64,000 nucleotides of DNA, from positions 558,001-622,000 of the forward strand of contig MQVO02000007.1 of the NCBI GenBank assembly GCA_001986395.2, read 5' to 3'. A program made the translations under genes and the position numbers. Below the pieces are notes generated by a model that was given only the letters and a program-made list of their open reading frames with translations, was not told the DNA's origin and ran no database searches. The first letter of the stretch is position 1. Each line of letters begins with the position of its first letter. Shown here piece after piece: positions 1 through 10,393 of the stretch. The stretch comes from Irpex lacteus. Lineage: Eukaryota > Basidiomycota > Agaricomycetes > Polyporales > Irpicaceae.

Positions 1-1281
1 ACCAACATCTCCTTCTCCTAGCCGATCCCAGTTGAACGTCCCCCGCACGCCAGTCTGAGCAGCCACGTCTTCATCTTCTTCGTCATCGTCTTCCACATCT
101 TCAGATGCAAGGTCGGAGTCTGTAGAGAACGCCGAGCGCAAGCCACTGCCCACTTGTCCTTGATCAAGTTCCGCTTGCTGTGCGAGGAGCCGGTTCCAGT
201 CGAAGGTCCCGCTGTCGTCGAAGATCGCATTTCTGCTGCCACTTGTAAGCCGCGACAGCTCAGGTAGTTGCTCCTCGTCAGATTCGGGTTCCTCTTCTTG
301 TACAGAGCTCGGCTCGAAGGTTAAGAAGTAGTCTGCGGATCCGGGAGGCGGGACGTAGATGTAGCTGTCGGGAGAGAGGATAGGGGAGAAGGGAATCGGA
401 ATTGGAGATATGGGAGAGGTGGAATGAGCCTGTGGACACTCGTACGCAGTATTAGGTAAACCGAGTGTGTAGAGAGCTGCTGTGGAGGGTGTTGAGGGGA
501 GCGTTGGGGATTCGTAGGGGTAGCGAGAGCGGGTGTCGTCGAGTTCCTCTGAGATCACTATGGTCGGGATGTCGTTGCTGTAGAGAGAGTCGCCAGAGGT
601 ACAGTCCAGAGGTTCAAAGGACTTGACATTGAGGTCATCATAGCAAAGACCAGTGAACGCCGTTGTAGGAGCTAAAGCACCGAGGATGTCAGCCGTAGAT
701 CCATAGTTGTCGTCAACAACAGCAGATTCCTTAGTGAGATGGCTGATAGGCAGAGGTGTATTCTCGAGAGGAGGTGTCTGTAGTGAAGAGTCGTCCGAAT
801 CACTTTCTGTGTCGAGGGATGGGCTGAGAGCTGGTGTATAGCAAGCCTCTGCCTCATCAATGGACTCCTCGCGTTCGAGACATTCATCGAAGGTGATGTG
901 ATCGAGACTCGTAGACAGCCACAGCGACAGAGAGAACTGGCCCGAGATGGACGCGGTGCCCGTTATGTCGTTCTTAGCTGTGAGAGACTCTGCGTTGACG
1001 GCATGCACTGACTCAGCAAGGCAAGGAGGAAGAGGTAGCACTATCGGTCTTGCCATACGAGAGTCAAGATGCGTAGGTAAGACCAACTTGCGCTCATGAA
1101 GTCGCTCGATGAACGTTGAGATAGACTTCGAAGCCTTGCTGTAGATCCAGACATAAGCGAGTGCAGCCAGAGAGGCCAAGAGAACAGCGAAGACAGCCAG
1201 GAGAGACCATTTGAACCAGGGCGAAGCCAAGAGAGAAGGCATGACGCCACTAGCAGAGGATGCAGGAGGTATAGGAGCCAT
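1..1281 (-). CDS. Single-pass membrane protein of unknown function, partial at left edge
   Basis: An uninterrupted reading frame starts at the ATG at 1281 and runs off the left edge without a stop (427 codons visible). The start is followed by a short Ser/Pro-rich segment, then one hydrophobic helix at about residues 28-47 (WSLLAVFAVLLASLAALAYV), then a basic stretch (SKASKSISTFIERLHERK). This looks like a type III or signal-anchored protein with a cytosolic tail. The rest is acidic and Ser/Thr/Pro-rich with no recognisable enzyme domain. Two near-identical short motifs occur close to the edge, GTFDWNRLL and GTFNWDRLG, separated by about 60 residues that end in an Asp/Glu run. No family is recognised. 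The frame and codon use are continuous over 1.28 kb, so it is very likely coding; the C-terminus lies outside the window. Confidence 0.75.
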   Translation of the reverse strand, partial: MAPIPPASSASGVMPSLLASPWFKWSLLAVFAVLLASLAALAYVWIYSKASKSISTFIERLHERKLVLPTHLDSRMARPIVLPLPPCLAESVHAVNAESLTAKNDITGTASISGQFSLSLWLSTSLDHITFDECLEREESIDEAEACYTPALSPSLDTESDSDDSSLQTPPLENTPLPISHLTKESAVVDDNYGSTADILGALAPTTAFTGLCYDDLNVKSFEPLDCTSGDSLYSNDIPTIVISEELDDTRSRYPYESPTLPSTPSTAALYTLGLPNTAYECPQAHSTSPISPIPIPFSPILSPDSYIYVPPPGSADYFLTFEPSSVQEEEPESDEEQLPELSRLTSGSRNAIFDDSGTFDWNRLLAQQAELDQGQVGSGLRSAFSTDSDLASEDVEDDDEEDEDVAAQTGVRGTFNWDRLGEGDVG

Positions 1282-2036
1282 TGGAAAGCGATAAGAAAGC
1301 GTCGAAAGCAAGGTGGACGACGGTATTAATGCTTGAGGGTGGGTGTCGGGTGGAAGGAAGTGACAAGGAGTAACAACCACGTGCACCTTCGATGCAAACT
1401 ATAACCATTGAAAGTTGGCTGACAGGCTGACAACGTCAGCTTGTCAGTCGAAACATAGGGGACGCTATACAATGGCTAGACCTTTGCGGACTTCCTGAGG
1501 TTTGCATGTGATGTCAGCCCGCATCGAAATTGAATTCAAGAGAGATACTCACAGTGGCTTGCAAAGAAGCGACGTAAATAACCGTCCTCGAACCATGTTG
1601 CTAATACACCATTGAACAGAATCCAAACACGAGCATCCTATCAGTCGTATTTGCGATAAATCCGTGAATTGCGACATAGTTTTACTCAAGAACGTGGCCT
1701 AGGCAATGGTGACAAGCTTGAAGTTGATGAGAGTAAGAACCAAGCTCGTGAGGCGCTCGTGTACTAAGCTCGACTCCATGCTATTGACCTCAAGGACCTC
1801 AAGTTCGTGTCGGCCAGGGAGTGATTCAATGAACTTTGCGTGAAGATTGGAATGTGCTACTGATACAGTTATGATGATGGAGTACAGATGATATGTGGCG
1901 ATGTAACGTAGGCATTACATGAACGAAGAGTCGCTGGCTGGCAGGGATGGGAACGAAGTCCGAGCTTAATAATGATATGAGAGTCAATGAGTCTCAGAAG
2001 TGTGGCCGCCAGCGGGTAATAAGAAGGGATACAGGC
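1282..2036. other. Intergenic region, no gene seen
   Basis: This stretch separates two minus-strand genes and holds the promoter of the membrane-protein gene on its left. Reading frames are short and broken on both strands. A CACGTG hexamer is present at 1378-1383, about 100 bp upstream of the ATG at 1281. Nothing else is supported. Confidence 0.6.
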
Positions 2037-2498
2037 TCAGACAAAATAGCCATTTCTCCGAAGCAGCTCGTGCACTTCAGGAGTATCCGGCTTCATATTC
2101 CCCCAGAGTGGCTGGAATATCTCGGTTTTCTTGTTCGGGCCTTTGCCGTACTCGACAAAGAACTGGCGTATCACACCCTGAACGGATAGAGAATCAATAA
2201 GTATGTGCATCGAGTATGGGAGAGAAGATCGAATGGTACTTACGGTGTTGTCGAACTCCATGATGCTTTCATAGAGCACAGTACCCCGACGCCATCTTCC
2301 GTTCTCAGGACGTATCCAAACGGTGCTGCCATCCTGGAGGGAGTTGAAGTGGGCTTCAGCCTCTCACTAATAACAAAGGTGTTCTATGCATACCTTGACG
2401 AGGAAGTGGAAGCCTTCGTCTAGCTCAAGAGGATGTACGTCCGCCAACGTCTCATCCAAAGTAGGTCGGACGGTATCCTTTGCGTTGCGTAGTCTCAT
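2037..2498 (-). CDS. Small hypothetical protein, three exons
   Basis: Three exons join in frame: 2498-2394, 2333-2244 and 2177-2037, giving 111 residues. Both introns have GT-AG ends and are 60-66 nt long, and exon lengths (105, 90 and 141 nt) are all multiples of three with phase-0 junctions. The protein begins MRLRNAKDTVRPTLDETLAD, has a central segment rich in Trp/Arg (TVWIRPENGRWRRGTV) and ends RRNGYFV. There is no signal peptide or membrane segment. I do not recognise the family. The clean splice phasing and lack of low complexity argue for a real gene; a transcript or an orthologue would settle it. Confidence 0.6.
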
Positions 2499-4049
2499 AA
2501 TGATGACGACGAGTGATTTGGAAGAGTAGAGATGTGAAAGACGGAAAATTTAGAGAATCTTGGCGATGCTGAAGGTGAAGTGAAGTTGTTGAACGAATAC
2601 TTCGCTGTGTCCGAGGCCATATATATCCAGAGTTCATGAGGATCTAGCAACCAAGATCAAGTGGCTAAGAGGGTGAACGTTAGCCTTCGACATTCGCCGA
2701 CTCCTTTGAACACAAGCTTAAGCGATACGATGATCCGCTTTTGACACAGTACTCACAAATGATATGAAAAGACAACAACGCAAGGCATTTCGTTGTGCCT
2801 TCCGAACCTGGAACAAAGACAAAGACGTATGAGGGTCAATAACTGAGCCTATTGTGTCCAGTGGCGTCTCTGGCTGGCAGCTTTGTTTGGAGCATGAACG
2901 TTCTGCCATGACAACAGCGCAGCCTCGAGGATACGTTGTTCTTTTGTGAGTATATCGGGGCACTGTAATGGGTGTCCTTCATTGCTAGAATTGTCTAAAG
3001 AAAGGTTTGGGTGGGCAATGTTCCAGACTACACTTGAGTCCTTGGCGTGCTTACCAAATGGCTAACCGTAATGTGCAGTATCTGCTCAAGTGCATTTGCG
3101 CTTTTTTGTGATACCAACAACAATCTAAAAGAGACGGACCCTCGCGATACATGTTATCACTGACTTACCCAATTCTCTCTCAATTATCGCCCACCGACAC
3201 TCTGTATGCGCAACGAGTCCTGAAAGATCGCGAAGCACACACGAGTCGAATGTATGACAATATCAAAGAACAGAGATGCATACAGCAGAATGTCTCAGGT
3301 GTGTTGGTGGTGGTAGCCAAACAAGCCTGGGAGCCCTGACTCGGAGGTTGCCCGCGCTCGCCGAGCCTCGAGATCATTGATTGAACTTCCCCATGGGGCA
3401 ATGCGATCATAAGCTAAAGTACCTCGGCCGCAATTCCCGGTGAGTTCATGCTTGTCCAAAACCACCATGTTGCCGCTTTCAAAGATGTGAGTCAAAACAC
3501 TCCGTGTCACGAGCTCGGTTATGGGTCTATGATGGCTCATAGTGGCCTTGCGCCGTGCCTGCTTGTTCCATCGAACAAGTCGAGCAGACTACATACGCAA
3601 AAGGTCAGAATTTGGCTGTTCTTCCGTATATATGCGTTGACATGTTCCTCGAATATACTACTAGTTCGTGGAGTGAGGCCCACCTGTGTGCCAAATTCGG
3701 GTACTCGGTCTGACTATGTACGATCGACCAAGCCGCATACAGTAACACTTCAAGTTATTACTGAAGAATATTACTGAAGAATATTGTATGCGTTGAGGTG
3801 AAGCTCTGGCTCAGAAAACACAGTATCTGATGTACTGACACCTCGCATATAGAATGTCTTAGGTGCAGACTACGAGCGACATCACTGAGAAATCGTTAAC
3901 TACCGTAGGCTCCAAGTTCAAGCCATTGGCACTGTAAGCTGGTTCAGCTGAAATATTTGCTCGACAGGTTATTATAACTTCTAATTCAGCCCCGCAAAAG
4001 TTCAATACAATTCAGTTGGGGGTCACCTAGATGCGGTACCGGTTGAGCG
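2499..4049. other. Intergenic region before repeat copy 1
   Basis: About 1.5 kb with no supported coding region; reading frames on both strands are below about 110 codons and show no splice-linked continuation that I could find. A short tandem duplication of attactgaagaat lies at about 3757-3783. The AT-richer right end leads into repeat copy 1. Confidence 0.5.
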
Positions 4050-4336
4050 CCGCGGTTCAAACTTTCCAACATATATATACGGGCGCCAAACCCCCCATAA
4101 CGGGAAAGCAAGAAACAAACCAATCATGACCCGGCCTGACGGCACGTGATGTTGTAAACAAACTCGATCGCGTCGAGAGAAGCATCGCCGAAAACATATA
4201 AATAGGGCTGCGTCCAAGGTTCGACTTTCCCCATCTTTTCCGGTCCCCCGACCAACTTCGCCCACAGGCAGTCACTCGTCTTCGCACGCTCAGTTACTCT
4301 CAACCTCAGTTACCTCTCTCTACTCGACTCGTCACG

Positions 4337-6056
4337 ATGCCTAGGACCACGCAGTTCAAGAAAATGGTTCAGAAGGCTGTCCAGAACAGTGAGAAGACGT
4401 CGAAGGTCCTCTCGAGCCAGGTCAAGACGCAGGTGAAGGCCCTGCTCGACAAGCCAGGACCAGCGCGCATAAGGAGAGTCGTAAACAAGTTGGACCTCAA
4501 GCTACACGCGAAACGGACGACGGATAAGATGGATGTTGACGTCGTGGTGCACGAAGTGCCGGTGAGTCTGATGTGAATCGAGAGGTGCATTTGCTAACTT
4601 CATTGTAAGTCATCGAGGGTAGAGGATGTCAAGAGTACCCCTCTCGAGTTCAACGGCCACAACTGGTAGCGCCTCCCGCCAGTCGAGGTCTTGCTCCGTG
4701 ACAAAGACGGCGACAACAGGATGAAGAACCCCGAGCTCAAGGACCACGAGGTCGTGGCAGAAGTCAAGAACATCACGCACGACATCTTCAGCCTGAACCT
4801 CACCATCGTCGAACTCTTCGGTCCATCGCAGGACGTCTCTCAAGCACCGCCGCACAACGCTCCTGGAGCTCCTCTACTACCTCCTGGCCTAATTTCTCAG
4901 TGCCTTCCTCAGCCGATGCAGAGTCCTTCGCCATCACCCATCGACGACTTGGCTGCGCTTTCTCTCTCGCCGCCTGTACTCAAAGTACCTCGCTCATCGT
5001 CAGTGAAGAAGAAGGGTGCCCATCTAGAGCATCAAGGAGGTTCTGAACGGGCTTACCAGCAAATGCGTTCCGCCTATAGGTTCGATCCGTCCAAACGTCC
5101 TACACCGACGCCTTCCCAGCTCGGCAAAGCCCCAGTGACGCGGAAGAAGCCAGGAATGTCTAGCCCCAGCAACACAGTACTGTCGTCGCCTGCGTCCACG
5201 CCCGCTGACTCTTCGCTACCAGACTCGGAGTCTCCTCAGCAGTCTGAACCTGTGCTAGCCAACGCCATCGTTTCTCTATCTATCGCACCCGTCGCTCCTC
5301 CTGTGCTGTCTGTTCCAAAGTCTATGGCTGAGTTCGTCGCACCTCGTCCTTCGGTCAAGAGCAAGAAGAGCAGCACCCTAAAGCATCATGGAACCGCTGA
5401 GCACGTCTTCATCAAACGTTCGAGCTTCAGGTTTAAGCCGTACGTTAGATCTCGGCGCGTCCGCAACGAACAGAAGAAGAAGACGAAGCGCACTGACGAC
5501 ACTGGCGACCGGTTCGAGGTCAACACGGAAGCACTTCCTTCCTACGACCCCGACCTTGTAGTTCCGACAGCTGAAGCGCCAATTCCAGTGGTGGCTCAAA
5601 CTCTTGAGACCTTGATGGATGTGTATTGCGACGACAAGTCATCCGTACGTGTATCGGCCGCTATTTCTTGATGTGGCCTAACTGACACTCGTTGAATATC
5701 AGCCTGCGGCGAAAGACGCCGCTCTGGGCATGTGGTTCGAGCTTAAGCAGGCGAAGGACAAGGCGGAAGAGCAAAAGGTACGTCTCCATCTCATCTCTTG
5801 CTCGCTGATTCTGACTTTCACATCTTTCTCGTAGAAACGGCTCGACGCCATCGAGCAGTGCACGTGCCTTCCCAAAGACAAGGGGAAGGGCAGAGCTGAC
5901 GGCAGAGTTTCCATGTGGTCGGACGAGGAGAGCGAGGGCCCCGCTTCTCCAACGCCGATTCGTGGAAACAAAGCTATGCTCTGCACGACGGAGTCGGACA
6001 AATGTCTTGCTTGCACCGCTCGTCGTATTAAAGAAATATACGAGAGCGATCTATAG
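4337..6056 (+). pseudogene. Nonsense-mutated copy of the repeat-encoded gene
   Basis: Exons are read at 4337-4561, 4610-5644, 5703-5777 and 5835-6056, with the same splice sites as the intact copy at 41702-43450. Codon 95 is TAG (4667-4669) where the other copy has CAG (Gln), so translation from the ATG at 4337 would stop after the segment ending NGHNW. The frame is otherwise fully open for another 423 codons, ending YESDL-stop, and exon 2 is exactly as long in both copies (1035 nt). Exon 3 is 12 nt shorter here (75 against 87 nt). No in-frame ATG lies soon after the stop; the next frame start would be a non-ATG codon near 4691. The decay is therefore young: one C-to-T transition and scattered substitutions. 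Programmed readthrough is an alternative but nothing supports it. Confidence 0.75.
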
Positions 6057-6229
6057 GCAACGGCGAAGCCGATTCCCAATTCACCGACGTCCCTCAACCC
6101 CGGACGTCATCATCATCACCATCATCATCAACCATAACGACAACTCAAGCACGACTCAACGTATAATTTGCAGCAAGATTCGGTTTTATCAATTCAATAT
6201 TTCGACGTGGTTTGCAAGACTCTGGACTC

Positions 6230-6880
6230 GGACCTGTGTTTCGCCTCTTATTCTTTATCCCTCTCGGTCTCTCGGCGACTAGTGTTTCGCCTCTTCTCTA
6301 CTCGTCTCGGACTCGCCCACAATTCGGATTCTATCTGGGCTCATCCTCTGGTGTTTCGCCTCTTATCTGTATCTCTTCTCGGTTTGTGGACTCGCCTTGC
6401 CTCGCCTCTTGTCTCTGTCTTTCCGGCCTTCTAGGATCCTTCGACTTCACATCACTATCTCGGATTCAACATTGCATCACCGACACAAATCTACTCTTGG
6501 CACCAACTTCCTGGGGTTTCGTCTCCATTCTATGTCTCTTCTCGGTTTGTGGATCTGTCTTGCCTCGCCTCTTATTTTAGCTTCGCGGTCTTCAGGATCC
6601 CTCGACTTCACATCACTATCTCGGATCCAACATTGCATCACCAACACATATCTACTCTCGGCATCTTCTTCTCGGGATTTTGTCTCTACTCTTTATGTCT
6701 CTTGTCGACTTCTGGATCCGCCCTGTCTCTGTCTCTCCGGTCTCCAGGATACTCGACCGCACACCACTATCTCGGCTTCAACATTGGACTTTCGACGTAC
6801 GTCTACACCACACGTCTACTCTCAACATCGACATTTCTATCTCGACGACACACTATCTTCCCTCCTGTGACTTCTCGTGA
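6230..6880 (+). repeat. Tandem array of about 150-160 bp units in copy 1
   Basis: Units beginning ggatcc or ggatac followed by tcgac...catcactatctcgg start at 6434, 6595 and 6747 (spacings 161 and 152 bp). Related gtttcgcctctt segments precede them from about 6237. The strand is pyrimidine-rich, which leaves long open frames by composition. The same array occurs on the opposite strand in copy 2 (about 40890-41560). Confidence 0.7.
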
Positions 6881-7521
6881 CGACGACAAGTTGCCCCTTG
6901 TGTTCAAGTTGCGGCCGCTCAGCTCTGCAGGTATGTCAGTCACACATCATAGTTCTTCTTTCGACACTGACGTTCTTCTTCTGATAGGCTTCGAGCACCG
7001 CTCCCTCCGCCTCTTCTTCGAGGCGAGTACTTCGGTACATCACTGTCATTACTCGAACACTCCTGTGTGTTATCTATTCGGTATGTCTTCTTCTCTACCC
7101 TCGGGTCTTCCAGCTTATTGACGACCGTTCAGCTAGACGAACCCACTATGCATCACTGAATAGTAGTTCCACCCTACTGGTTCATTTTGATGCCGCTATC
7201 TCTCGCCGCTACTCGTTACGGCAACAACATCTCTAGCAATCTACTCAACACACACTCGGCTATCGCTCTCTTCCTCCCTCTCGACTGGTAGTTCCACCCT
7301 ACTAGTTGATTACCACACCACTACCTCCCGCCGCTACTGGGTACGGCCGCAACACTTCTCATCTCGACAAGCACTGGACTCTCGCTTTCCGGCCTTGCTA
7401 TCTTTCTCCGTGTTCTGCTTTCACTCCTCGTATTCCGTTGTTTCCTCTTTGCATTTTACGTACTCACATCTTCGTTGATTCCTTACCACTCTTTCACTCT
7501 TCTTCCGTTCACTTGCTCTCG

Positions 7522-7575
7522 CTATCCTTAGGTGCGGACTGGCTGGCGCCAAGTCCAGTCCGCCTCTAAGGATAG
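7522..7575. repeat. Imperfect hairpin in copy 1
   Basis: The left arm 7522-7542 begins CTATCCTTAG and ends GCGGACTGG. The right arm 7555-7575 is its reverse complement with two mismatches over 21 positions. The 12-base loop contains the palindrome TGGCGCCA. The equivalent in copy 2 is 40027-40088 with a longer stem. Confidence 0.8.
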
Positions 7576-7579
7576 TGGG

Positions 7580-7870
7580 CCCTCCATTCCATCCACTCAA
7601 CCCTCCCTTTTCCTTACACTTTCTCGACACTTACCTTCTCTCCCACTTACTCGTCTCGATACTTACTTCCCAACCACTTACTCTTCTTCAAACTTACTTC
7701 CCCTACCACTTACTTTTCTCCAAACTTAACTCCCCTACCACTTACCTCTTCTCGATACTGACCTTCCCTACCATTTACTCGTCTCGATACTTATTTTCCA
7801 TACCACTCACTCTTCTCGATATTTCCTCCCCTACCACTTACTCTTCTGGTCATCTCGCCAACCTCTGATC
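7580..7870 (+). repeat. Short-period CT-rich array
   Basis: Imperfect repeats of about 30 bp, each containing ctcgatacttac or a variant and ccctaccacttac, follow the hairpin. The matching region in copy 2 (about 39870-40020, minus strand) is shorter, so the number of units differs between the two copies. Confidence 0.6.
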
Positions 7871-8449
7871 TACGCTTCAAACTCATGGACTTTTAAATTT
7901 ACCATATTCACTAGTGTATTAATCCACTCACTCTTGGGCTACTTATCCTCTCATCATTCTCTGTATTTATCTGCCTTTCTCGTAACTCCCCGCAGCGTAC
8001 GCACCCAATATTAATGTAGCAAATAGTCTACCGTGTATCAATAATAAGTGATCCTTTCGTGCCATTCTAGATCTCATTCGTCTAACTCTCAAGCAGCTGC
8101 TGAGTGGATTGAAAGCGAAGTTTCTCTGCTCCTGGTTCAAACGACATTTGATACTTACAGTAAGCTTTTGCTTATCTTATCAGGAGTTGAAGTTGATCGT
8201 GGGAAATACGACTGGGAACTCCTCTTCATCGAATCCGCTTTCTCTGCCGGCACACTGAACCGTGTATCACCCTTACGGCAACCATGATTCAGTCAAATGA
8301 GGTTGGATACAGTGTCGTACGTTCTGACAAACAGCATGTGACGTGTAGAGCCGGCGGGAACAGTGACGGTGGATTAAGTGCTGCGCCCTGTCGTATCCTT
8401 GTGGGTTTCCTGCCGACCATTACAGTGCTCAAGATTCAGTGATTCCACA

Positions 8450-10231
8450 ATGGGTTCGGTACTTTCAAGAGCGAAAATACTAGTAGGCGCGGCCTTTCTT
8501 CTCAATAAGACCTTAGACAAGCTCTCCGAACGACTCAAGACTTCTCCAGGCCTTCCGGTCCCTAATCCTACCCTACCATTCTGGACTGTCCCAAAGTCGA
8601 AGATAACTTCGGAAGGAAAAGAGCTGCCTCAAGATGCGGACATTGTTATCATTGGCTCTGGTATCACCGGAGCATCCGTGGCGTACTACCTACTCTCGAA
8701 GAACAGTGCGCTGAAAGTGGTTATTTTGGAAGCTCGGGATGTGTGCTCAGGGGCTACAGCGAGGTACGCCACTTCACGTTGCGCCATTTAATGTCCTAAA
8801 GAGATTATCAAGGAACGGCGGTCATATCAATCCGCCTCTGTTCTCGGATTGGGAATCGTCCAAGAAGAAGCACGGTGTGGAACAGGCAAAGGCCCTCGTG
8901 CGGTTCCGGCTATCTCATGCGCCAGAACTACAAGCAGTTGCGTCCAAGGAAGATATACTGAAAGAGTCGCAGGTTCGCATCACCGAGCATCTCGAGGTTT
9001 ACCATACCGAGGAGTCATACAATGAAGCTCGAGAAGAGCTGGCTGCGTGGAATGCTGACATGCCTGATGTGGCCGAAGAATTTATTGCATACGATGGCGA
9101 GGAAGCCTCAAATGTGAGAACGAATTATTACGTCTTTGCCAGTATGTTTACTTTCGAGAATAGAAATTTCGCCTGTCAGAAAATACAGCAGGATGTGTCT
9201 TGGGTCCAGGAGGGGCGATCCACCCATACCGCTTTGTGACGAATCTATACGCGAAGTTACTTGAACGCCATTCAGACAAGTAAGTGGCAACGTCCTCTGT
9301 TCTTCTCCGTTAAACTTACGTATCCAAATCAATGCGCACGCCCAGCTTCTTCATCGCGACAAACACGCCTTGCACTGCAATCACCGAACCCACAACCTCC
9401 AACCCTCTGTACACTATCACTACCTCGAAAGGTACAATCACCACGCCTCATGTTGTACACGCGACCAACGGCTGGGCCTCTCACCTGCTGGAACCCATGC
9501 GCGAGAAGGTCGTGCCTGTGCGCGGTACAATGTCCGCGCAAAGACCAGGCACATCCCTCGGCTCCGCGACACTCGACGGCCTGCGCTCTTACGTGTTCTA
9601 CCCGGGCGGTCTGGGCTACGACTACCTCACACAGCTGCCTACGGGCGAGCACGAGCTCATGTTCGGCGGCGGATGGGCGTCGGCGTTTGATACTGCCTGG
9701 ACAGACTTTGGATCGTCGGACGATTCGGGGTTCAGTACTTCTGTGGCAAGTCATTTGGCTGGTGCGCTGCCGTTGTATTTTGGCAGCAAGTCGTGGGGGA
9801 AGGAGAAGGAGCCTGTGGTGGGCGATGAACGAGAGGAGGGGGTCGAGTGGGGACAAGGACGGACGAAAGCTCAGTGGAGTGGCGTTCTTGGGATTTCCGC
9901 TGATGGTTTACCTTGGGTCGGTCGTCTACCGCAGAGGATCTCCGGGAGGAAGCAACCACCTCCAACGTCTGGGCCTCTTTCATTCGAAAAGCAGAAAGCC
10001 GGAAATCAGGAAGGGGAGTTGATCACTGCGCCTCCTGGAGAGTGGATTTCGGCTGGGTACACAGGTGAAGGCATGGTACATGCATGGATGAGTGGGAAGG
10101 CTCTGGCACATATGGTACTGGGTGCAGACGCAGAAATCAAGTCGTGGTTCCCGGAGATATTGCGTATCACCGAAGACAGGTGGAAAAAAGCGAAGATCGA
10201 AGACCTTATTACCAGCCGTTTGTCAGGATGA
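8450..10231 (+). CDS. FAD-dependent oxidoreductase (DAO/glycine-oxidase-like)
   Basis: Four exons, about 8450-8763, 8813-9141, 9189-9279 and 9346-10231, encode about 539 residues. The protein should use FAD to oxidise an amine or amino-acid-like substrate; the exact substrate cannot be told. After an N-terminal segment with a mildly hydrophobic stretch (ILVGAAFLL) comes the dinucleotide-binding fold: a beta strand, the glycine motif in IVIIGSGITGASVAYYL, and a following acidic residue in VVILEARDVCSGATAR. The C-terminal part has the DAO-type features GVLGISADGLPWVGRLP and WISAGYTGEGMVHAWMSG. Exon 2 is extended to a GTATGT donor at 9142, because the nearer GTGAGA at 9114 would break the frame. 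The gene is convergent with the amidase at 10394. Family assignment is firm; function is not. Confidence 0.85.
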
Positions 10232-10393
10232 TTTTTCTCATGGCTGTCATCTATCTTGCTGCGGAGGCCTCTCATGCATGTAAAAGCGTTTATATGATTG
10301 TTTTACATCACCAGTATTATTTGTTGTATTTGTTCATCAATATACAAGTTGTTGTACACCTTTGTTATACCGTTTTCTTCTCAGCGGTGTGGT

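Larger units (their letters stand above)
4050..8095 (+). repeat. Dispersed repeat copy 1, about 4 kb
   Basis: This segment matches, in inverted orientation, the segment at about 39490-43715. Shared order: promoter with a TATA-like box (acatataaatagggctgcg, about 4194-4212), a four-exon gene, a pyrimidine-rich tandem region (about 6230-6880), two units carrying the motif tagttccaccctact (about 7161 and 7290), an imperfect hairpin (7522-7575), a cytosine/thymine-rich short-period array (about 7580-7870) and an AT-rich end (tgtagcaaatagtc then tatcaataataa). I see no clear terminal inverted repeats or target-site duplication, so it could be a mobile element or a segmental duplication. Boundaries are accurate to perhaps 20-40 bp. 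Confidence 0.85.

Noticed and set aside
6397..7121. Long plus-strand frames (157 and 190 codons) in the tail of repeat copy 1
   Set aside because: They overlap tandem pyrimidine-rich units, have Ser/Leu/Arg composition bias, and the frame is not kept in copy 2. They look like non-coding repeats without stops.
8764..9188. Donor at 9114 for the FAD oxidoreductase
   Set aside because: It leads to a stop after the next acceptor; the donor at 9142 keeps the family frame GGAIHPYRFV.
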